Below are positions 15,801-21,476 of a stretch of DNA of 23,842 nucleotides, piece by piece (position 1 is the first letter of the stretch; each line of letters opens with the position of its first letter). The notes beneath the pieces are model-generated. The model searched no databases, was not told the DNA's origin, and worked only from the letters and a program-made list of their open reading frames with translations. This DNA comes from a virus. Made by a program: the position numbers and the translations under genes. The stretch covers positions 1 to 23,842 of IMG/VR virus record IMGVR_UViG_3300010885_077345. The stretch is one strand, 5' to 3'.

Positions 15801-17241
15801 CCACACCAGACAGTTGCGAACCGTCACCAACAAACACTCCGCCTACTATGCTGCCCAGTGCAGTGATTTTGCCGGCTGTGATAATGTTACCACCAGTGAC
15901 ATTGGCCGAAGTAGTGATTGCACTGACACTGTTCAATGCTGATATCACATTGCCTGACAGGCTCAACGCCACAACATTGACAACGCCGCTGGTCAAGGTG
16001 CCTGGAATATTAGCCGAAGCAGCACTTATTACACCTGCTGTGATGACATTACCACCAGTGACATTGCCTGTAACTACCGCACTCACAGCACTGACCGCAC
16101 TGAGTGCTATGACATTGCCACCAATCACATTGCCCACTGCACTGACATTGCCCGATGCTCTGACGAAACCTGTTGCAGATAAATTGGTAGCGGTGAGTCC
16201 AGTGTTGGCAAACACCGCCACATTGGGTGTGCCATTCACACTCACACTGATGTTGCCGTTGGCACCGTTGATCACCAGGTTGCTGTCGCCTAGTGCAAAA
16301 GATCCGCTGGCCACATTTGCCGTTCCTTGCACAGCAAAAGATCCACCCACTGGGTTGGTTAAAATTACACTGTCATTGTTGGACGAAATTATAGAGTCGC
16401 CCAGTCTTATGGTGCTGCCAGTCAACCAAATGTTGGCCCACCGTTGTGTGCTGGATCCAAGGCTGTACACATTGTTGGCTGCGGGCAACACGTTGCCTGC
16501 AAATGTAGCACTGGTTGTGGCAAACACTGCACGATTGCTGAGTCCGCCAACACTCACTGCCACGTTGCCGCCAGGAGTCACAATGTTCACTGTGCTGTTG
16601 CCACTGACCAGATTGGATGCTGTGGTCAAAATACCAGTCAACAATGCACCATTGCCAAGAAAGTAATTGCCTAACACATTGCCCGACGCAGTCAGTGTGA
16701 CAGCAGAAATTACATTGGCACCAGTGATATTTCCGTTAACGCCAGAAGTCTTTAAATTGCCAGCAGTGACGTTGGCCGCAACGTTGACCCCGCCAGTGGA
16801 GAACACTGCCACATTGCTTGTGCCACCAATTGACACAGTGGCATTGCCACCAGAACTCACAATTCGAACATTACTGGTACCAGAATTGATGCTGCTGCCA
16901 GCAGTGGTTACATTGGTAAGTCCGGCGCCATTACCCACAAAATACTGGGCATAAACTGTGTCAATTCTTTGAGCAGGAGCGCCAATATCATACACAGCAT
17001 CAATGCTGGGCATGATCGAACTGTTGGCTTGGATGTTGCCTATGCCATTGGCACGTAACACCAGATTGTTGTTGGTCCCGGTAACAGTAATGGTGTTACC
17101 AGTGATGACCACATTGCTATCCACCGGACCCGCAGCGAATATCTGGGTGAAATTGTTATTGACAGCTTCAAAAGCTGTTCTTAATGGTTCACCAGTGCCA
17201 TCGTTGGCAGCGGCGCCTACATCTATAATATTTTGTGCCAT
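12841..17241 (-). CDS. Giant repeat tail-fibre-like protein (1466 residues)
   Basis: The N-terminus (NIIDVGAAANDGTGEPLRTAFEAVNNNF) is a frequent head domain of marine phage fibres. A beta-rich region follows with FxGNGxxLTG and SNVRIVSSGGNATVSIGG-type units, and a LGSSTQRWANIWLTGSTIRLGDS unit near residue 270. From about residue 365 to 1440 the protein is a shaft of 17-residue repeats with consensus SATGN-V/I-TGGN-V/I-xTAGL-V/I; I count about 30 copies keeping the GGN core. The C-terminus is short (AGAVAATVDDAIALSIALG) and lacks a peptidase-S74 chaperone or globular tip, so the end may be capped by another protein. Composition is almost only G, N, T, A, V, S, I and L. It is the first gene of the operon, behind a late-type promoter. 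Confidence 0.85.
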   Translation of the reverse strand: MAQNIIDVGAAANDGTGEPLRTAFEAVNNNFTQIFAAGPVDSNVVITGNTITVTGTNNNLVLRANGIGNIQANSSIMPSIDAVYDIGAPAQRIDTVYAQYFVGNGAGLTNVTTAGSSINSGTSNVRIVSSGGNATVSIGGTSNVAVFSTGGVNVAANVTAGNLKTSGVNGNITGANVISAVTLTASGNVLGNYFLGNGALLTGILTTASNLVSGNSTVNIVTPGGNVAVSVGGLSNRAVFATTSATFAGNVLPAANNVYSLGSSTQRWANIWLTGSTIRLGDSIISSNNDSVILTNPVGGSFAVQGTANVASGSFALGDSNLVINGANGNISVSVNGTPNVAVFANTGLTATNLSATGFVRASGNVSAVGNVIGGNVIALSAVSAVSAVVTGNVTGGNVITAGVISAASANIPGTLTSGVVNVVALSLSGNVISALNSVSAITTSANVTGGNIITAGKITALGSIVGGVFVGDGSQLSGVVATNVGVLPSLSVTGTVTAGNISTAGFVSAVGNITGGNLRATGLSLSGNVLTPLNVTGNIVSNNLAVINDITGANNFVTNYIQANVLVVSVSLSASGNVIGGNVNSYAAVSAVANVTGGNVRTAGQVSATGNVTGGNVLTSGLITATGAITGANITGANISTAGLISATGNVTGGNVTAVALVSAAAVSTTGNVNSGNLRTAGLISAVGNIIGGNIQGGANVNAVTHTGFTVSVSGNISGGNVIAANTINAQFFTGTSTFLTGNVSGSNVNANLGIYAQVASVAGNVTGGNVISQGVVSAASVTATGNITSGNVATAGLVTATGNITGGNLITGAGLSAAFGVIIGNIVGGNVSTAGLITAAGNITGGNVRAISAVSATSVVATGNITGGNLVTSGSLVLASMSATGNIAGANLIASDRITAVGNIIGGNLVTAGAVSATGNVTAGSVNAANISLTGNILSVLNSTSNIITTGNITGNFYSGNGSLLTGVLATGVGNLGNLIVIGNTVTGNLSTAGQVSATGNITGGNILAILAVISDSVSTATITATGNITGGNLSAVGNVSAAIVNATGNVIGGNISTAGQITAAANVTGANFLTAGQVIATANITGGNIRTAGQVSATGNVLTNGIISATGNIFSAGNIQAQTFIGNVTGSLTLTGSNSQVLYNQLGSIGSGAGLVFDYAANALTITGSITTTSGGDLTVAGKTTVTGNISTVIGNIGGGNILAATLLSSAGNVVGANLVTGGLITATGNVSGGNLNAASEVVATGNVIGGNVSTAGLVTATGNVTGGNLITAALMQAATASATGNIVGGNIVTAGLVTATGNVTGGNIITAALVQGLTVSATGNVIGGNVRTAGLISAAGNITGGNVNTAGSITATGNIVGSVINATSQLQGVAISVTGNVTGGNVISNGAISATGNITGGNLQAAGLSLSGNVLSALNMTTNITTTGNITANNIAATTSINIAGAVAATVDDAIALSIALG
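12950..16145 (-). repeat. 51-bp repeat array in the 1466-residue fibre
   Basis: About 3.2 kb is made of diverged 51-bp units. On the plus strand they read as a recurring CATTGCCACCAGTGATGTTGCC-like pattern followed by a variable stretch. Each unit encodes 17 residues around GN-V/I-TGGN, with about 30 copies by hand count. Synonymous positions vary between units, so the array is old, while the protein pattern is held. Confidence 0.8.
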
Positions 17242-17245
17242 GGAT

Positions 17246-17285
17246 AAACAAGGTCCTCTGATGTATTTACCAAAAGGACTTGTTT
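17246..17285 (-). other. Imperfect inverted repeat spanning the late promoter and ribosome-binding site of the 1466-residue fibre gene
   Basis: The arms AAACAAGGTCCT (17246-17257) and AGGACTTGTTT (17275-17285) pair over eleven bases with one bulged base. The loop contains the TAAATAC promoter core, and one arm contains the AGAGGA ribosome-binding region. A read-through transcript from the upstream fibre gene could fold here and hide the ribosome-binding site, whereas a transcript begun inside the loop could not. No T-tract follows. Confidence 0.4.
17263..17271 (-). promoter_or_regulatory. T4-late-type promoter (GGTAAATAC) of the fibre operon
   Basis: The minus strand carries GGTAAATAC, identical to the site at 58-66. 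By T4 late spacing the transcript would start near 17258, giving a leader of about 17 bases that begins at the GAGGA ribosome-binding sequence of the 1466-residue gene. Confidence 0.5.
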
Positions 17286-17291
17286 GCTATT

Positions 17292-18758
17292 TTAGCCAAT
17301 TCTTGTGTAGGTCAGGTAAGCACCGCTTTGTACTTGTAGATTGTTGGTGGAAGTTTGAGCTTGAATAGTCACATTGGCATTGCTCACACTGCTTTGAATA
17401 GTTCCAGTTACTCTGGCAGCACGTGGAGTGAGTCCAGTCATTGCTTGTGTGGCCGTTGCAGCAGCCGACACATTTGAAGTTGATGTACCAAATGCACCTG
17501 TTTGTGTGGCTTGTGCTTCCACAGTGTAATAACAGACCCCAGCATCAAAATACGTGCTAAATGCAGTGGTAGTAGAACCCAATGGTAGTATGGGCAAGTA
17601 TGCTTCAAATTTGTAACTTTGCCCTGCCAGCACAAAGAACCCTAAACTGCCCACATTGGCCATGGTTGCTGAGGACATGGTGGCTGTGGTATTTTGCCAC
17701 ACAATGTTTTCTGCACCAATGCCTCGTCCACCACTGAGTGTGTTCACTGTCAGTGTACTGGTGTCAGTGATGCCAGACACAGTGGCATTGCCTGTTACAA
17801 CATTGGCCACTGTGCTGAACCCTGCAGCAGCATTTATCCAACTGTTGTTGGTGATATTGCCTACAGCACACACAACACCATTGCTGTTGACATTGCCGCC
17901 GGTGACATTGCCTGTGGCACTGATACCTAATGCGCCTGCGCTGACTGCACCAGTACTGATCACATTGGCACCGGTGATGTTGCCTGTGACTGTGACCAAA
18001 CCTCCAGTGATCAAATTGCCACCAGTGATATTGCCTGTGACACTGGCCAATCCTGAATTCAAAATATTTCCAGTGCTGACATTGCCAATCACGCTGGCAT
18101 TGCCGCTGACAAAGGTATTGCCACTCACTGCAAATGTGTGTAAAGGAGCAACATTGGCCACTCCCACATTGCCCACACTGTCCACTGTGACCTTGGCTGT
18201 TGCTGCTGCACCACTGGTGCTGGTAAAAATCTGCACCAAGGCATTGCCTAAAACACTGTTGGCTGTGCTTTTGATCGCTGAAGTTACTCTGGCGCCTGGT
18301 GTTAGATCACTGGTATACCATTCGATAGCGCCAATCACGGTACCATCACTGAGGGTAGTGTCGGTGTCTTCAAATCTTATCAGTGGTGTGCCCACACTGG
18401 CATCACGCCGTATCAAAAACACGTTGCCAGTCACATTGCCTGTGGTGTTGACGTTGCCCGCATCCACATTGCCAGAAAATGCCACAGCACCGGCAAAAGA
18501 TGTGCCTGTGGGAGATACCACCATGATGTTGCTGACACCACCAGGATTGAATGTGATATTGCCATTGATCACAGGAATTTCAACGCTGGTGGTGCCGTTA
18601 AAGATCTTGTCAGCATTGATGTTGCCGGTAAGCACTGCGTTTCCAGTCACTGTGAGGTTGCCCACAATGTTTACATTGGTACTTTGTAGGGTGACCAAAT
18701 CACCTGCATTTATGGTTTGAACAGTGTAATCACCGCTGACACGTTTGACTGTTGACAT
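17292..18758 (-). CDS. Fibre-like virion protein with C-terminal jelly-roll-like tip (488 residues)
   Basis: The N-terminus reads VKRVSGDYTVQTINAGDLVTL, followed by NLTVTGNAVLTGNI units of the same beta-helical style as the other fibres. Residues 110-200 form a non-repetitive unit (RFEDTDTTLSDGTVIGAIEWYT...SVLGNALVQIFTS), which recurs in phage fibres as a decorated spacer. Then come a few GNVTGGN repeats. The last 130 residues (NIVWQNTT...QSYKFEAYLPIL...VTIQAQTSTNN...YLTYTRIG) look like a beta-sandwich tip of the C1q/TNF-like or carbohydrate-binding type; this is inference from the strand pattern. The start codon directly abuts the upstream gene's TAA. A late-type promoter lies inside the end of that upstream gene, so this gene can be transcribed independently. 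Confidence 0.8.
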   Translation of the reverse strand: MSTVKRVSGDYTVQTINAGDLVTLQSTNVNIVGNLTVTGNAVLTGNINADKIFNGTTSVEIPVINGNITFNPGGVSNIMVVSPTGTSFAGAVAFSGNVDAGNVNTTGNVTGNVFLIRRDASVGTPLIRFEDTDTTLSDGTVIGAIEWYTSDLTPGARVTSAIKSTANSVLGNALVQIFTSTSGAAATAKVTVDSVGNVGVANVAPLHTFAVSGNTFVSGNASVIGNVSTGNILNSGLASVTGNITGGNLITGGLVTVTGNITGANVISTGAVSAGALGISATGNVTGGNVNSNGVVCAVGNITNNSWINAAAGFSTVANVVTGNATVSGITDTSTLTVNTLSGGRGIGAENIVWQNTTATMSSATMANVGSLGFFVLAGQSYKFEAYLPILPLGSTTTAFSTYFDAGVCYYTVEAQATQTGAFGTSTSNVSAAATATQAMTGLTPRAARVTGTIQSSVSNANVTIQAQTSTNNLQVQSGAYLTYTRIG

Positions 18759-19346
18759 TTACAGATCCTTTGTGTTATTTATGCGGTTCAAAAAGTCTGC
18801 CATGGGCATGTGTCTTAAATTGGGCAGGCCATTTAACTCGTTTACTGATGCTGTGGTTTCACCTTGCACTCGATAAAAACTAACTTTGGGATGGTCTTTT
18901 ATCACAGTGGCCAACTGTCTGGCCCAGTTGCCAGTGTAAGTGGGCAAGGAATTGCTTTTTTTATAAAATTGTGTGTCAGCATACACATTGTTGAACCGAT
19001 TGTTTTGTGCTGGTCCCATGTCAAATCCAACAAGATACACAGCTATGTTACGATCCAGGGCAGCAACGCCCACTGCAATGGGTCCAGAACTAAAACCAAA
19101 ATAACTTTGGGGTACACTTCTGGCACCCAAGCCCGGCAAGGGTCTGCGAGTGTACATGCGATTTTTCATAGCATAGCCAGAATTTTGTATTTCCTGGCTG
19201 ATTGCTTTGTCAGTGCTGACCAACACTGTGGGTGTGTGTTCACGATAGAGAGCGTTACAGCCATACACAGCTCCAATAGCCTGCAATGTGTTGACATCCA
19301 CTTCAAGTCTGCTGATGCCGTTGCCCAGTACAAATCCAATGCTCAT
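18759..19346 (-). CDS. MptE/DUF115-like protein, possible glycan-related enzyme (195 residues)
   Basis: The N-terminus GFVLGNGISRLEVDVNTL followed by YGCNALYREHTPTVLVSTD is the pattern of a Rossmann-like domain related to DUF115/MptE and motility-accessory-factor proteins, which carry a GNG-S/P-S/R loop near the start. A second strand-loop (AVYLVGFDMGP) and a ending helix follow. The family includes enzymes acting on nonulosonic-acid or phosphorylated sugars and a pterin pyrophosphokinase, so a sugar-transfer role for fibre or host glycan is plausible but unproven. At 195 residues it is shorter than most bacterial members. The ribosome-binding sequence GGGGGGA is part of the upstream gene's terminator hairpin. 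The stop codon touches the start of the next fibre gene. Confidence 0.6.
   Translation of the reverse strand: MSIGFVLGNGISRLEVDVNTLQAIGAVYGCNALYREHTPTVLVSTDKAISQEIQNSGYAMKNRMYTRRPLPGLGARSVPQSYFGFSSGPIAVGVAALDRNIAVYLVGFDMGPAQNNRFNNVYADTQFYKKSNSLPTYTGNWARQLATVIKDHPKVSFYRVQGETTASVNELNGLPNLRHMPMADFLNRINNTKDL
18775..18783 (-). promoter_or_regulatory. T4-late-type promoter (CATAAATAA) of the 488-residue fibre gene
   Basis: This site lies inside the 3' end of the MptE-like gene. By T4 spacing the transcript starts near 18770, at the AAGGA ribosome-binding sequence twelve bases before the ATG at 18758. It lacks the final C of the other sites but keeps the ATAAATA core. Confidence 0.6.
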
Positions 19347-19377
19347 AAAAAATCCCCCCTGTATGTATCAGGGAGGA
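19347..19377 (-). terminator. Rho-independent terminator overlapping the next gene's ribosome-binding site
   Basis: On the minus strand TCCTCCCTG and CAGGGGGGA pair over nine positions with one mismatch, around a seven-base loop, and are followed by six Ts. It lies shortly after the stop of the 262-residue gene. The Ts end directly at the ATG of the MptE-like gene, so the 3' arm GGGGGG also serves as its ribosome-binding sequence. Confidence 0.8.
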
Positions 19378-19394
19378 TCGGGTTGGGTTACAAA

Positions 19395-20183
19395 TTAAGA
19401 AGTAACGTTGTCCACAATGGCCAGATCCAACAGATTTTGTTGGCCAGCGGCCACTGTGCCAGTGTTGGCAGCGCCTGTGGTTCCAGACTTGATCACTGTG
19501 CCTTCGTCAGTGAAGAAGTTGGTGGCATATCGTTTGTCTGCAATCACCGAAGTGGCTGCGTAAGTTGATCCGCCGGTCCAATCCAACAAGAATTTGTTGG
19601 TCAGCTTGCTGACAGTAGTGGCAGTTGAATCGGTATTGGTAAAAGTAATGGCCATGAGTCCCACAGCAGGAGTGGTATCATCGTCCAGCACACACACGCC
19701 CACACTGTAGGCTGCGCCGTTGCCGGAACCACCTACTGAAGTTGCTGTGAAAATTGTGCCTAGACCAAAGTTGGCAGGTGCGCCAGCAGCAGTCCAGTTG
19801 GTGGTTGTGCCCACAGTGCTGATTTGATAGGCTTGACCCACCACAAACGAGCCGTCGTTGACGCCGGTGGCATCGCCCACTAGATACTTGTGGCTGCCTT
19901 TTTGGCGTATGATATAGCCCGTGGCCACACCGAGACCTGTGCCTGAGGGATTGGCAATGTTAACTGTTACGTCAACTCTAGGATTGGTTGCACTGGGTGT
20001 ATCAGTTGGTGCTGATCCGCCCACAACACCTAGATATTGAGCTGAATCGAATGTTTGTGTTGGCGAATTAAACACCGGCGCGGTCAATGACCCAAAATTG
20101 GGAAAGCCAATATCCACACCAACGGCTGCGCCGCCATTGCCAGATCCTGTGCTTGATTTTTGTATTTTAAGAGGACGTCCCAT
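19395..20183 (-). CDS. Virion-type structural protein (262 residues)
   Basis: The start MGRPLKIQKSSTGSGNGG followed by VDIGFPNFGSL is a pattern I associate with a conserved virion protein of T4-like cyanophages and related marine phages. Residues 95-110 read GYIIRQKGSHKYLVGD. A recurrent phage module then follows (AYQISTVGTTTNWTAAGAP...LGTIFTATSVGGSGNG). The C-terminal part (FLLDWTGGSTYAATSVIADKRYATNFFTDEGTVI) is conserved-looking and non-repetitive. AAGGAG lies eight bases before the ATG. The leader carries a late promoter and a 5' stem-loop, and a strong terminator follows, so it is a single-gene unit, probably expressed at a high level. Virion location is not known. Confidence 0.8.
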   Translation of the reverse strand: MGRPLKIQKSSTGSGNGGAAVGVDIGFPNFGSLTAPVFNSPTQTFDSAQYLGVVGGSAPTDTPSATNPRVDVTVNIANPSGTGLGVATGYIIRQKGSHKYLVGDATGVNDGSFVVGQAYQISTVGTTTNWTAAGAPANFGLGTIFTATSVGGSGNGAAYSVGVCVLDDDTTPAVGLMAITFTNTDSTATTVSKLTNKFLLDWTGGSTYAATSVIADKRYATNFFTDEGTVIKSGTTGAANTGTVAAGQQNLLDLAIVDNVTS

Positions 20184-20231
20184 TTTTGTTTCTCCTTATA
20201 GAAGTCCGATGCGAGTTCTAGTCGCTACGCG

Positions 20232-20245
20232 GCGGGTTAAACCGC
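20232..20245 (-). other. Hairpin in the leader of the 262-residue gene
   Basis: GCGG and CCGC flank a six-base loop. This is the second of two short inverted repeats in the roughly 80-base leader. Alone it is weak evidence for structure, but together with the stem at 20250-20265 it makes the leader strongly folded. Confidence 0.35.
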
Positions 20246-20249
20246 ATAA

Positions 20250-20265
20250 AACGCAGAATTGCGTT
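20250..20265 (-). other. Perfect 6-bp stem-loop at the predicted 5' end of the transcript
   Basis: AACGCA and TGCGTT pair perfectly around a four-base loop. By T4 late-promoter spacing the transcript starts at about 20266, so this stem would form from the first bases of the mRNA. Terminal 5' stem-loops are known to slow RNA decay in bacteria. It is not a terminator: only four Ts follow, and the downstream gene is intact. Confidence 0.5.
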
Positions 20266-20270
20266 GACAA

Positions 20271-20279
20271 GTATTTATG
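20271..20279 (-). promoter_or_regulatory. T4-late-type promoter (CATAAATAC) of the 262-residue gene
   Basis: The minus strand reads CATAAATAC, seven of eight matches to TATAAATA, about 90 bases before the ATG at 20183. It forms a divergent pair with the plus-strand site at 20313-20321, about 35 bases away. Confidence 0.65.
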
Positions 20280-20312
20280 GATATCAAAAATAAATTGATG
20301 TCAACGTGAGAT

Positions 20313-20321
20313 TTTAAATAC
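20313..20321 (+). promoter_or_regulatory. T4-late-type promoter (TTTAAATAC), likely leaderless
   Basis: TTTAAATAC is followed by three bases and then the ATG at 20325. No ribosome-binding sequence is seen between the predicted transcript start and the ATG. The arrangement TAAATAC-NNN-ATG is the same as at 1629-1641. Confidence 0.5.
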
Positions 20322-20324
20322 TAC

Positions 20325-21476
20325 ATGCACCCAAATCAACTTATAGAACAAGGCAATCAATACCGGGCAGACAGTCAGCCACAACAGGCGTTGGCCTGTT
20401 ATGCGCAGGCTTTTGTGGCAGATCCTGACTCTGCCGCAGCTTTCAACAATTATGGCAATGTGTTGCGTGAGTGTGGACAACCTGCCAGGGCAGTACCATT
20501 TTTACAGCATGCCATAATACTTGAGCCCAACAATGTCACTGCTAGATTTAACCTGGCTGTGTGTTATTTGATACAAGGAGATTATGTGCAAGGATGGCCA
20601 GCCTATGAAGCACGGTGGCAGTACGAGCACCTGATTGGCACCGAACCTCAACATGCCCAGCCGCGTTGGACTGGTCAAGATTTGAAGGACAAAACTATTC
20701 TTGTGGTAGGTGAGCAGGGGCACGGAGACAACATACAGTTCTGTAGATTTTTGTACAACCTACACATCCTGGGTGCTCGTATATTGTTACAAGTCACAGA
20801 TGGGCTGATACCCATGCTCAGTGCCAGTCCCATCTTGTCCTGGGTAGGCGGATATGATCAAGAAATTCCTGAGACGTTTGATTATTGGGTATCTATCATG
20901 AGCTTGCCAGGTGTGCTGGGTATTCACTTGCACAATTTGCCTCCACAAGTACAGTATCTCAATGCTCCATCAAATCTTTATCAAGACTGGCTAAAACTAC
21001 TTGGACCAAAAACACGCATGCGGGTGGGATTTTCATGGTCGGGTCGTCGTGATGCCTGGTTGAATCAACACAAAGGCATGCCGTTTGATGTTATACTAGA
21101 CGTAGTACGACGCCATCCCGAATACGAATGGATCAGTCTACAAATAGACGCCACTGATGAAGAATCTCAAGCCTTGGCTGATGCTGGTGTGAATTTGTAT
21201 CCAGGTTCTATTAGAAGTTTTGCCGACACTTCTGCATTGATAGCTTGTACTGATGTGGTACTGAGTGTGGACACAGCAATTGCGCATTTGTCAGCTGCGT
21301 TAGGACGACCCACATGGCTGATGTTGCAGTGGTTTGCCACAGACTGGCGTTGGATGCTGGATCGTGATTCAAGTCCATGGTACAGTACCATGCGTATATT
21401 CCGGCAACCTTCGATGGGTGATTGGAAATCAGTCACTCAAAAAATAGAACAGTATCTGGGTTGGTTCAAAGTGTAA
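20325..21476 (+). CDS. TPR protein with GT9-like (heptosyltransferase-type) glycosyltransferase domain
   Basis: About three tetratricopeptide repeats fill residues 3-102 (LIEQGNQYRADSQPQQALACY, AAFNNYGNVLRECGQPARAV, ARFNLAVCYLIQGDYVQGW), ending in the characteristic GWPAYEARW. A GT-B-like domain follows: LKDKTILVVGEQGHGDNIQFCRF near 120-142, a DYWVSIMSLPGVLG segment, a MRVGFSWSGRRDAW strand-loop starting the second half, and near 311-330 LSVDTAIAHLSAALGRPTW, which corresponds to the GT9 D-T/S-x-x-x-H-x-x-A-A-x-G-x-P motif. Length and layout match bacterial TPR-glycosyltransferase proteins, especially of proteobacteria, so transfer from a host is likely. It would move a sugar onto a protein or surface glycan; donor and acceptor are unknown. 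The 3' end overlaps the convergent gene by eleven bases. Confidence 0.85.
   Translation: MHPNQLIEQGNQYRADSQPQQALACYAQAFVADPDSAAAFNNYGNVLRECGQPARAVPFLQHAIILEPNNVTARFNLAVCYLIQGDYVQGWPAYEARWQYEHLIGTEPQHAQPRWTGQDLKDKTILVVGEQGHGDNIQFCRFLYNLHILGARILLQVTDGLIPMLSASPILSWVGGYDQEIPETFDYWVSIMSLPGVLGIHLHNLPPQVQYLNAPSNLYQDWLKLLGPKTRMRVGFSWSGRRDAWLNQHKGMPFDVILDVVRRHPEYEWISLQIDATDEESQALADAGVNLYPGSIRSFADTSALIACTDVVLSVDTAIAHLSAALGRPTWLMLQWFATDWRWMLDRDSSPWYSTMRIFRQPSMGDWKSVTQKIEQYLGWFKV

Noticed and set aside
12950-16145. Regularly spaced repeats that could be taken for a CRISPR array
   Set aside because: Units are 51 bp, in codon phase, diverged at synonymous positions and coding throughout for a fibre repeat; there are no unique spacers.
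15563-16666. Long plus-strand open frame (367 codons) and several similar ones opposite the fibre genes (for example 9534-10322, 11031-11639, 17656-18720)
   Set aside because: They mirror the repeat composition of the minus-strand fibres, giving Pro/Val/Leu/Thr-rich products with a periodic LPPVTLPVA pattern. They lack ribosome-binding sites and are explained by the absence of stop codons in the reverse complement of GN/TG-rich repeats.
19395-20183. Possible second repeat fibre
   Set aside because: The protein has Gly/Thr-rich modules but no 17-residue repeat and a different conserved start, so it was kept as a separate virion-type protein.
20264-20292. Perfect TTGACA box on the plus strand upstream of the TPR gene
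   Set aside because: No acceptable -10 box lies 16-18 bases downstream (the bases there are A-rich, AAAATA). The late-type site at 20313 explains the gene start better.
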